DNA of 64,000 nucleotides from an uncultured Ruminococcus sp. GTDB lineage: Bacteria > Bacillota > Clostridia > Oscillospirales > Ruminococcaceae. This document shows positions 51,082 to 59,684 of this stretch, in pieces. Position 1 is the first letter of the stretch. Each line of letters begins with the position of its first letter. The DNA is taken from contig CAMKMD010000008.1 of the NCBI GenBank assembly GCA_946413815.1, positions 23,927 to 87,926 on the forward strand. Direction: 5' to 3'. The notes under the pieces are model-generated. The model searched no databases. It had not been told where the DNA came from and was given only the letters and a program-made list of their open reading frames with translations. A program made the position numbers and the translations under genes.

Positions 51082-51639
51082 ATGGAAGAGACTGAAAAAA
51101 CAGCATCCACCGCGGCCGGATCTGCGGAAAGCAAGAATGATAATGCAAAGAAGCGGACAGCCGGAAGCTATGCTTTCTCCTTCTTTGCAAAGGCCGGCAT
51201 TACCGCTCTGGTACTCTGGGTGTTGTTCACATTTGTTATAAGCGTCTGTATATGTCATACCAATTCAGCCTATCCTGCCATAAGGGACGGAGAATTCTGC
51301 CTGATAAACAGGCTCTCGGAACCGGAGCAGGGAACGATGATAGTCTACAGGCTGAAGGGAGAGACAAGGTTCGGACGTGTTATAGGCAAAGGCGGCGATA
51401 AGATAGAGATATTCAACGATTATGTCTCTGTCAATGACTACGGTATATTTGAGAACGTGGTCTATCCTACGTCGCCGGAGGGATCAGCTATAAGCTATCC
51501 CTATATCGTACCCGATAACTGCGTATTCGTCATGAATGATCACCGGCCGGATATTACTGACAGCCGCACCTCTGGCGGCATTCCCGAAAGTGATATCATC
51601 GGAAAAGTGGTCTTTACGATGCGGATGCGCGGAATATAA
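51082..51639 (+). CDS. Pilus-associated signal peptidase I-like protein (SipA-like), catalytic Lys replaced
   Basis: 185 residues from the ATG at 51082 (GGAGGGG upstream). A Lys/Ala-rich cytoplasmic tail precedes one membrane helix (about 38-58). The S26 box I Ser is present (NSAYPAI, Ser62), but the box that carries the catalytic Lys reads RFGRVIGKGGD, with Gly98 at the Lys position. In Streptococcus pyogenes the pilus accessory protein SipA also has Gly there and acts as an assembly factor rather than a protease. The gene order SipA-like, FctA-like pilin, sortase B repeats that locus. It may be a chaperone; an altered dyad is the alternative. Confidence 0.82.
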   Translation: MEETEKTASTAAGSAESKNDNAKKRTAGSYAFSFFAKAGITALVLWVLFTFVISVCICHTNSAYPAIRDGEFCLINRLSEPEQGTMIVYRLKGETRFGRVIGKGGDKIEIFNDYVSVNDYGIFENVVYPTSPEGSAISYPYIVPDNCVFVMNDHRPDITDSRTSGGIPESDIIGKVVFTMRMRGI

Positions 51640-51670
51640 GGATGAAAGGTATATTTAAGGAGGAAATCGT

Positions 51671-53179
51671 ATGAAAACAAGAAAGCTCGCAGCCCTCTCA
51701 GCAGCTATCGCTATGGCAGCTTCAATGACAGCTATGGTAGTACCGGTAGAAGTCAGTGCAGCAGGTTCTGATTACGGATCAAATGCATTACTGACATCAG
51801 ACGTTTCACACAGCAGTGCATATTCTGACAACAGCGGAACTGCTCTTACTAAGGATATCACAACCCAGAATACAACTTTACTTAAGAAAATACTTGAAGT
51901 TGAGGATGACGCAAATATTCCGGCCTGCACATTTACTTTTACCGCATCTGCCGGAACTGCAAAAGAAGCAACCGGCTCAACTCTGGCTGTTCTTGCAGGC
52001 GTTAATCCAGATAAGATCATCTGGAATGATGTTACAGTTTCAAACAACGCATTTTCCACAGCTGAGTCTGGAACGACACAGTCAAACACGGATACGATCA
52101 GTTATACTGCAAGTGATGTAACGATCGATAATACTACTTTTTCAAATTCCGCCATTGCAAGCGGCGGTGATACGATGGTAGTTCTTTCTGAGGGAAATGA
52201 TGGTACATACTATGCAGAAAAGGAAATGCAGCTTGATTTCTCAAACTGCGGATTCACAGAGCCCGGCGTTTATCGCTATATCATTACCGAATCAGATAAC
52301 ACACAGCTTGGTGTAACAAATGATTCCAACCTGACAAGAACTATTGATGTATATGTAGAGGATGCTTCCTACTATACAAGAACAGGCACAGAAGGCAACT
52401 ATACTTATACATATAACAAGAAACTGAGAATAGCCGGATACGTTATGTATGTCGATACGCAGACTACCGGTCCGTCTAATTCGTCTACAACAACAGAAGG
52501 ATCTGCAGTTACAATGGAAGATAATTCCACTAAAACCCCGAATGGTATGGAAGTGAGCGGCGCAACAAAGTCTGTTGGTTTCAAGAATGAGTATACATCC
52601 CATGATCTGACCTTCGGTAAGGAGGTTACCGGTAATCAGGGCTCCAAGGACAAGTACTTTGACTTTACAGTGACCATCAGCGGAGCAACTGCCGGAACAG
52701 TTTATGATGTCGACATAAGCAATGCAGATGCTACTTCCGGTACCAACTCTGCAACTATAACTGCTAATCAGAGCAAGTCAAATGTTACTTCTATCACTGT
52801 TGGCAATGACGGAACCGCAACCGCACACTTCTACCTTCAGGACGGACAGTATATTACAATTTTAGGCCTTGCGGAGGGTACTAAGTATGATATTTCCGAG
52901 AATAAAGAAGATTATTCACAGACAGCAGGCATCGCTGCTAATCTGAGTACACTCGATTGGAACGGCACAGCTGGCTATGATGCGCTTTCTGATGCGGTTA
53001 AAAATACGACAGGTATCACTGCAGATGTTCATACCGGATTTACCAACGACCGCTCCGGCACAATCCCCACCGGCATCCTCTCCACAGTAGGAGGCTCTGC
53101 AGCTCTTGCAGTCGTAGGTATCGCAGGAATTGCCGGCGGAGCAATGTACCTCAGAAAGAAGAAGTCTGAGGAAGACTGA
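51671..53179 (+). CDS. FctA/Spy0128-like major pilin with IPTG sorting signal
   Basis: 502 residues. A signal peptide (about 1-30, ending EVSAAG) is followed by two Ig-like domains of the FctA (Spy0128) type: the first with FTFTASAG and PGVYRYIITES, the second with LTFGKEVTGNQGSKDKYFDF. Lys, Glu and Asn residues fit internal isopeptide bonds, but positions cannot be fixed without a model. The C-terminus has an IPTG sorting motif, a hydrophobic helix and a basic tail (RKKKSEED). The sortase gene follows after six bases. It should polymerise into the pilus shaft. Confidence 0.9.
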   Translation: MKTRKLAALSAAIAMAASMTAMVVPVEVSAAGSDYGSNALLTSDVSHSSAYSDNSGTALTKDITTQNTTLLKKILEVEDDANIPACTFTFTASAGTAKEATGSTLAVLAGVNPDKIIWNDVTVSNNAFSTAESGTTQSNTDTISYTASDVTIDNTTFSNSAIASGGDTMVVLSEGNDGTYYAEKEMQLDFSNCGFTEPGVYRYIITESDNTQLGVTNDSNLTRTIDVYVEDASYYTRTGTEGNYTYTYNKKLRIAGYVMYVDTQTTGPSNSSTTTEGSAVTMEDNSTKTPNGMEVSGATKSVGFKNEYTSHDLTFGKEVTGNQGSKDKYFDFTVTISGATAGTVYDVDISNADATSGTNSATITANQSKSNVTSITVGNDGTATAHFYLQDGQYITILGLAEGTKYDISENKEDYSQTAGIAANLSTLDWNGTAGYDALSDAVKNTTGITADVHTGFTNDRSGTIPTGILSTVGGSAALAVVGIAGIAGGAMYLRKKKSEED

Positions 53180-53184
53180 AAGAG

Positions 53185-53886
53185 TTGACCAGATTCTGGA
53201 AGACGCTGAATGAGCTGTTTGTCTGGCTGCTGATACTTCTGTCAGGCTTTATAATGATCGTCGGAGTATGGCAGGTGTATGACAATTACTATATGTTCAG
53301 CCATACACTCGACAAGAGTGTTCTGAGTTATAAGCCCGTCCCTGGAGGCGGAGCGGAATCCGTCAAGGATTCTCCCATAACTGATGATATGATCGGCTGG
53401 ATAACCATGGATGGTACCAATATCGATTATCCTGTGATGCAGGGCATGGACAACTCGGAATATCTCAGCAAGGATCCATTCGGGCAATATTCTGCAACAG
53501 GGAGTATCTTCCTTGACAGCCGGAGTTCCCCGGATCTTAGCGACAGCTATTCCGTTATCTACGGACATCACATGGATTACGGAAAGATGTTCGGCGCACT
53601 TGACGACTATCTGAATGAAGCATACCTCCGTGAGCATACCTCCGGCAGGTTTATGACCGGAAGAAATGCGGAGAAAACATATCCTCTCCGGGTGTTTGCC
53701 GCGATGACGGTAAGTGCCAAGGAGAAAACAGTATTCGATATGGATCAGGAGGAGATAAGGCAGTTCATTCACGACAATGCTACTATCCTGACAGAGGAGC
53801 AGGATCTTGATATCCTTGCTCTGTCCACCTGTGCAGACGCCGGTTCCGTAACGAGGATCGTAGTGTTCTGCTATATCGAAAAATAA
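53185..53886 (+). CDS. srtB: Class B sortase (pilin polymerase)
   Basis: 233 residues with one N-terminal membrane helix (about 11-30). The class B features are present: the catalytic His in YGHHM (128/129), Cys216 in LSTC and Arg224 in SVTRIVV, plus GWITMDGTNIDYPVMQG. The start appears to be a TTG at 53185 with AGGAAG upstream; the next Met is inside the membrane helix. Class B sortases polymerise FctA-type pilins with VPTG-like signals in streptococci. No second, anchoring sortase is in the window. Confidence 0.92.
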   Translation: MTRFWKTLNELFVWLLILLSGFIMIVGVWQVYDNYYMFSHTLDKSVLSYKPVPGGGAESVKDSPITDDMIGWITMDGTNIDYPVMQGMDNSEYLSKDPFGQYSATGSIFLDSRSSPDLSDSYSVIYGHHMDYGKMFGALDDYLNEAYLREHTSGRFMTGRNAEKTYPLRVFAAMTVSAKEKTVFDMDQEEIRQFIHDNATILTEEQDLDILALSTCADAGSVTRIVVFCYIEK

Positions 53887-53981
53887 AGCGCAGCGGCGCG
53901 GATGCTGCGGGAGCAAATGGCCTTCCGCAGGCAGTTCTGATTTCCTTTTTCACAAAGAAAACAGGAAGGAGGGAGAGAAGG

Positions 53982-56900
53982 ATGAATAAAAGACTGAGAG
54001 ATCGGATAGTAAGTACACTTTGTGCGCTTGCTGTCATGTTTTCAGTTATAGTACCGACGTTGTCATCATCGGCTGAAGAGTCAATACTGCCCGTATCGGC
54101 TCTTGAAACAGAAGAGGAGACGGCGGAGGAGACGGTTCCGGAGCAGGAAACAACAGAGCCTGAGGAAGGCTTTGAGGATCAGAGCATTGAGCTCCTCACG
54201 GATATTGAGGAGAAGAGTGTTACGCTCAACGGAATCATGCCTGCCGGCGCATCGGCAACAGCCGTGGACGTTACGGAGGATTATGCGGATATTGCTGCAT
54301 TTGCAGCTGAAGATACAGGTGAGACATCTGCTTCCGTCCTGGCCGCCTATGATATCACCATCACAGACGGCCAGAGTGAATACCAGCCGGATGAGAGCCA
54401 TCCGATCTTAGTCGAGATCATCGATCCCCTCATTACGGCCAACGGTACTACCGAGCTGTGGCATATACTTGACAACGGCGAACGAGAGCAGATAACTGAC
54501 CTTATAGTTGAGGAAGGCAGGATCAGCTTCTATGCTTTCGGATTCAGTGTGTATGCTATAGTAGAGGCTCCCGAACCGCTTGAGATAGGCGACGGACACG
54601 TCAACGTTACTTCTGTTGATGAGCTTTACACTGAAGATGAAGAGACCGGATTTTATCTTTATTATGTTAGTAGTACCGGTACAAAAATGTACTGCACCAA
54701 TACCGAGAAGGGCAATGGTGCATTAAAAGAGACCAGCGATATAGATCAGGCTTCACTGTGGTATTTTGAGCCCTCCGGTGACGGCTACAGTATCTATACC
54801 TATGTGAATGGCGCTAAGAAATATATAAAGACCACAAGCGGAAATAATATTCAGCTTGCTTCAACAGGTGATGTTGTTGTAATTTCCCAGGTTGAAAACT
54901 CTAACAGCTTTTACATCAAGAAGGCCAATGATTCTAGATGGTTACAGCATTCAGGCGGCGGCGATGGTATGAGATACTATACAGATAACAAAAACTCAGC
55001 AAACAGCAGCATCTTTTTGTACTATTCCCAGCAGGTCGAAGTCCCTGATGATTACTACGATCTTGACGGCAAGACCTATGGCCTAATGCGATATCTGAGC
55101 GGTTCGACCGGTGCAGCTCTTGCTGTCGGCGAGGATAATAATGTAATTACGCTGTACGATACCGTGGTGGTCTCCAACGGAAGTGACAAATCCTATTATG
55201 TATCGGATAATCAGGATGTTACCTTCTGGACCTTCCACAACGTAGATGATAACAGGTACAAGATCTCCGCTGAGATAGACGGAGAAACCAAGTACATGAA
55301 ACTTACCGAGAGCGGGATCACGGTTGTTGATGAAGCAGACGCCTCGGTCATCAGAGTAGAGCCGAAGGCCAATCGCAAGGTAGTTCTCTCCTGCGGAAAT
55401 CTGTCCCTGTCCTACAACGGCAGCGGCTTCACAGTGGATACTACAGGCAGTGTCAACAACAATAATATGCTCAACTTTATCGAGCAGGCAGAACTGACAA
55501 ACAATGACAGTGTTTCCTACTCTGCCCAGAAGATCAGTGTATCTGATGTGCAGAACGGGCAGAAGGTCATTGTCTATACAAGAAAGTGGAATGATACTAC
55601 CAAGAAGTATGAGTACTACGCAATTGACCATGACGGCACACTTCACCGCTGCTATGAAAACGGCAACGAAATAACATGGATAGAGAGCCCTATCGATACT
55701 CTTGAATGGAAATTCACGGAGTACTATTACGAAGGAACCTCAACCCCGAACAATTACTACGAGCTTTACAATACCTATTCACACAAGTATCTTGTTCCGA
55801 AGCTGGACGGCGCTATACTTTCAGACAATGCAGAGGGAATAAACCTCAACGGCAGAAGACGCGGTGAATACAGTACCAGCATCCTTTCATGGGAGGAAGA
55901 CTATTACGCCTATGCAGGCCTGAAGACCAATGATGCAAATACTCAGGGTGAAGGCGGCTATAAATCCGAAGCCGAGCAGTTTTACTTTGCTGTAGTTGAA
56001 CCTATGACTCCTACTCTTACTGATGTCGAGACCGTAGACAACAATGAATACGGTATCACCATGAGAATGGTAGATTTCTCCGGTAAAGCTGTACAGTATC
56101 CTGGTGCGTCATCTCTTCCAATGCTTCATGAGGTAATGGGTATCACACAATATAATTCCAGCAATCCCATCGCAGAGACAAGAGGTCTGCTTTCCAATTT
56201 CATCGGAGAGGACGGATATCCTTATGCGATGGTACCCGAAAACCATCCATCCCTTGGAACGCTCTTTAACAGCACTGATGCAATAGATGTAAACCATCTG
56301 TTTATACAGAGCATCTATGATGCAAGCGGATACTTTGAGTTTGACAGCGCACAGAACTTTGCTTCTCTTGTTGCAACACCGGACAATAATTTCACAGTTT
56401 ACAAGGAGCTCGGAACGGCCACTACTGCAGGAAGGCCTACTATGAAGCACGGACAGTTTTTCCCTTTCAATACCATCAGTCCGGATAAGTATTCAACGGG
56501 TAACCCTCAGAATCTTTACGCAGCGAGAAACAAATCCGCTACCCAGGTTATGGAGCTTCCGGATTCTGACCCCCGAAAGTATGAAAGACTTTACGGAGTA
56601 GACAGTCCGAATTATTACTTCGGCATGGAGGTTTCGGCGAATTTCTTCCAGACCCCTGACGGTGAGGACGCCTGGGGACATGATATGATCTTCGAGTTCA
56701 ACGGTGACGATGATTTCTGGTTCTACGTTGATGATCAGCTTGTTATCGACCTCGGCGGAATCCATTCCGCTATCGGCGGAAGCGTGAACTATAAGACCGG
56801 AGAGGTCATAGTAAACGGCAGAGTCACCAATCTCAGAGAAATATTCGAATCAAATTACCTGTCAGCTCATCCGGATGCAACGAATGCGGAAACAGAGGAA

Positions 56901-59630
56901 TACCTGAATGGTATCTTCAAGCCCGGTACAAATGTCTTCAAGGACTACTCCTCTCACACCATGAAGATTTACTACATGGAGCGAGGTGCAGGCGCTTCCA
57001 ACCTTCATATGCGATTCAATCTGAGCTCTGTAAGCCAGAATAACGCTATCCTTACAAAGAAGGTTCTGAACGCAGATGACCTTGACTACGCTCTTGTTGA
57101 ATATCCTTTCTGTATATGGTATTCTACCGAAACAGAAATGCCTGATAACAGTGAGACAGGCACTCCTTTGAGAAATACAAACGGTAATAAGTGGGTAACA
57201 TACCGTGATTCAACTCAGGACGTTACCTTCAAGGAAAGCTATACGCCGCCGAATTCACAGCACGGGCATGACAATATCTATATGATAGATCCCGACAAGA
57301 AGGCGCTTATTGAGTTTCCGGATGGAACAAAGTACTACAGGGTCATGGAGGTTGGAATCAACTCTGAGGTTTATGATAAGGCATACATCAACGGCGTTGA
57401 TACTCCTCCGACAGCTCAGACGGATCACGAAAACGAAACACGCAAGTGCTATGACTCTGGCTGGTTGCCTATTGATCAGGTACCAAACATTGAATTTGAG
57501 AACGAGGTAAATCCTGATTCGCTCCGAACACTGAACATTACCAAGATACTGCACGATGCAGCCGGTAAGGAGCTGACAGAAGAGGAGGATAACAGCCTTT
57601 TCCAGTTCCGACTGTATCTTTCCGGCGAGGATCCGGATTCTCCGCTTATTCCCGCTGATATGCACAAGTATTACGTTAAGGATCCTGATGGTTATTACTG
57701 CAAATGGGATATGAATCTGCGAAGACTTGTTCCGACACAGTATAACAATCTTATGGATATCCATAACGAAGAGGATCTCAATGCAGTAACACATGAGACC
57801 TCAGCGAATGGATCAATTGATTGTATTGCCGCAGGTTATCAGGTTGAAGTCATGGGCCTTCCTGTTGGAACTCGCTTTATGGTCGAGGAAAGAGAAGCTG
57901 AGATTCCTCTTGGCTACAGACTTGAAGGCTATCATCGTGATGAAGGTTCGTATATAACCGAAGGTGAAGATGTAAACTCCGGAAGGATCAGAGCAAACGA
58001 GTCTCCGAGCCTGTTTGTAAACAACCGTCGGGGATTTGGTCTTCAGGCCGATAAGGAATGGGCTCACAAGGATTATGTTGAGAATTCCGAGATACCTGAT
58101 ATATACGTTGCAGTATTTAATTCCGGCGATAATACTCCGGTAGCAGGTTCTGTAAGGAAGCTTCATTATCCTGCTACATCCGTCAAGTATTACTATGACA
58201 GCCTTGAAAACGGCAAGGACTTCAGCGATTATGTTATCAGAGAGGTAAAGCTCACTGATCCTGTAACAGACGCTGACGGAACAGTTACTTCATATTCCTC
58301 TCTTCAGAGGCTTGAAAACAACAGCACTTTTACATCCGGTTCTGACCAGCTTTACTATGTCGGTTATGAAACAGGTGAGCTTGCAGGCGGAAGCGAAAAT
58401 GCACGCACTGATACAATCACAAATACTCCGCAGGGAGGTATTGCCTTCCGTCTTTTCCAGTGGAACAGCGATACGCCTCTTCCAGGAGGCAAGTTCACCA
58501 TCAAACAGAACGGCACTCCTGTAGGCGCATCCTCTTATGAATCAGATGAAAACGGTGATATAACGGCTATTTACAGCTTCCGTACAGGTGTGGAGTATCT
58601 GCTCACGGAGACGAGTGCTCCCGATGGTTATCAGGGACTTACCAAACCGGTAAAGTTCACAGTCAACTCTGATAATACAGTTACTATCATCAGCGAGGAC
58701 GGCACCGGATGGGTAGATATACCTCTGAAACCTGACCCGGAAAACAAGTATCTCGGCTTCATTGATATCCATAACAGGCGTTTTGAGTTGTGTGCAGTAA
58801 AGACAGATGCAGCAAGGCCCGGCGTCACTCTTGCCGGAGCTCATTTCGCTCTCTACAGAAGTGTAAACAGCGGTCTGAACGGCGAGATGAAGGCCTACGA
58901 TCCTATACCGGGGTATGAAGACCTTGTTACAGAGGCCAATGGAATTATCCCCATGATTAACAGCACTCTCCAGCCGGGTAAATATTACCTTACAGAGAAG
59001 ACGGCTCCTGCGGGCTATAATAAGCTTGAAAATGATATTGTCTTTACCATAACATCAACAGGAAGGGTGATCATCGAGAGCACCGGTCATGCTGATTTCT
59101 TGACCACTACCGAAGAAGGCGGAACGATCAGATATGAGCTGAACGTACCCAATACGCCGAGCACAGCTGAGATCACTGTCACAAAGAAGGTTGAGGGAAA
59201 TCTCGGAAACAAGAAGAGCGATTTCAGCTTCAATCTTACGGTCAGCAATGCTGCAGCCAGCGACCGTTACAGCTGGAAGAAGAACGGCGTTGTACAGAGC
59301 AATAAGCTGAGAAGCGGCGGTACCTTCACCCTCAGGGACGGTGATACGGTAGTCATCGAACTTCCGGTAGGAGAAACCGTTTCATTCACTGAGCTGAACG
59401 GTGAATATGATACTACATTCCAGCTCGGCGATTCCGCACCGGAAAACGGCAACAGAAAGTCCTTCGTAGTTGTAGATGCAGCAACTGTTACAGTAGTCAA
59501 TACTCTTGACGGTATAGTCCCTACCGGAGTCGGTTCGGGTCTTCCGGGCGCTGTGACAGCCATTGCAACAGGCGCAGGTGTGAACTTCCTCGCCAGAAGA
59601 CGAAGAAGGAAAACAGACGAAGAGGTTTGA
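53982..59630 (+). CDS. Giant pilus tip adhesin with fibro-slime and Cna-B domains, VPTG sorting signal
   Basis: 1882 residues. A signal peptide (about 1-31) and a Glu/Thr-rich stretch lead into a long beta-rich region with repeated short motifs (YYVSDNQDVTFWTF type). Around 895-960 is a fibro-slime domain (WGHDMIFEFNGDDDFWFYVD, DLGGIHSAIGG). At least three Cna-B/SpaA-like domains follow from about 1165 (RTLNITKILHDAAGK, LPGGKFTIKQNG, LAGAHFALYRS with YYLTEKTAPAGYN) and a final FctA-like domain (ITVTKKVEGNLGNKKSDF). The C-terminus has VPTG, a hydrophobic segment and ARRRRRK. It is probably the tip or ancillary pilin added by the neighbouring sortase. Confidence 0.9.
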   Translation: MNKRLRDRIVSTLCALAVMFSVIVPTLSSSAEESILPVSALETEEETAEETVPEQETTEPEEGFEDQSIELLTDIEEKSVTLNGIMPAGASATAVDVTEDYADIAAFAAEDTGETSASVLAAYDITITDGQSEYQPDESHPILVEIIDPLITANGTTELWHILDNGEREQITDLIVEEGRISFYAFGFSVYAIVEAPEPLEIGDGHVNVTSVDELYTEDEETGFYLYYVSSTGTKMYCTNTEKGNGALKETSDIDQASLWYFEPSGDGYSIYTYVNGAKKYIKTTSGNNIQLASTGDVVVISQVENSNSFYIKKANDSRWLQHSGGGDGMRYYTDNKNSANSSIFLYYSQQVEVPDDYYDLDGKTYGLMRYLSGSTGAALAVGEDNNVITLYDTVVVSNGSDKSYYVSDNQDVTFWTFHNVDDNRYKISAEIDGETKYMKLTESGITVVDEADASVIRVEPKANRKVVLSCGNLSLSYNGSGFTVDTTGSVNNNNMLNFIEQAELTNNDSVSYSAQKISVSDVQNGQKVIVYTRKWNDTTKKYEYYAIDHDGTLHRCYENGNEITWIESPIDTLEWKFTEYYYEGTSTPNNYYELYNTYSHKYLVPKLDGAILSDNAEGINLNGRRRGEYSTSILSWEEDYYAYAGLKTNDANTQGEGGYKSEAEQFYFAVVEPMTPTLTDVETVDNNEYGITMRMVDFSGKAVQYPGASSLPMLHEVMGITQYNSSNPIAETRGLLSNFIGEDGYPYAMVPENHPSLGTLFNSTDAIDVNHLFIQSIYDASGYFEFDSAQNFASLVATPDNNFTVYKELGTATTAGRPTMKHGQFFPFNTISPDKYSTGNPQNLYAARNKSATQVMELPDSDPRKYERLYGVDSPNYYFGMEVSANFFQTPDGEDAWGHDMIFEFNGDDDFWFYVDDQLVIDLGGIHSAIGGSVNYKTGEVIVNGRVTNLREIFESNYLSAHPDATNAETEEYLNGIFKPGTNVFKDYSSHTMKIYYMERGAGASNLHMRFNLSSVSQNNAILTKKVLNADDLDYALVEYPFCIWYSTETEMPDNSETGTPLRNTNGNKWVTYRDSTQDVTFKESYTPPNSQHGHDNIYMIDPDKKALIEFPDGTKYYRVMEVGINSEVYDKAYINGVDTPPTAQTDHENETRKCYDSGWLPIDQVPNIEFENEVNPDSLRTLNITKILHDAAGKELTEEEDNSLFQFRLYLSGEDPDSPLIPADMHKYYVKDPDGYYCKWDMNLRRLVPTQYNNLMDIHNEEDLNAVTHETSANGSIDCIAAGYQVEVMGLPVGTRFMVEEREAEIPLGYRLEGYHRDEGSYITEGEDVNSGRIRANESPSLFVNNRRGFGLQADKEWAHKDYVENSEIPDIYVAVFNSGDNTPVAGSVRKLHYPATSVKYYYDSLENGKDFSDYVIREVKLTDPVTDADGTVTSYSSLQRLENNSTFTSGSDQLYYVGYETGELAGGSENARTDTITNTPQGGIAFRLFQWNSDTPLPGGKFTIKQNGTPVGASSYESDENGDITAIYSFRTGVEYLLTETSAPDGYQGLTKPVKFTVNSDNTVTIISEDGTGWVDIPLKPDPENKYLGFIDIHNRRFELCAVKTDAARPGVTLAGAHFALYRSVNSGLNGEMKAYDPIPGYEDLVTEANGIIPMINSTLQPGKYYLTEKTAPAGYNKLENDIVFTITSTGRVIIESTGHADFLTTTEEGGTIRYELNVPNTPSTAEITVTKKVEGNLGNKKSDFSFNLTVSNAAASDRYSWKKNGVVQSNKLRSGGTFTLRDGDTVVIELPVGETVSFTELNGEYDTTFQLGDSAPENGNRKSFVVVDAATVTVVNTLDGIVPTGVGSGLPGAVTAIATGAGVNFLARRRRRKTDEEV

Positions 59631-59643
59631 CAAGATAACAAAT

Positions 59644-59676
59644 AAGGCATTGCCGGTCTTAACGGCAATGCCTTTT
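59644..59676. terminator. Bidirectional terminator between the pilus operon and CotH lipoprotein gene
   Basis: A perfect 12-base-pair stem (AAGGCATTGCCG / CGGCAATGCCTT) with loop GTCTTAA, then TTTTCTTT on the plus strand; it lies between convergent genes. Confidence 0.9.
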
Positions 59677-59684
59677 CTTTATTA

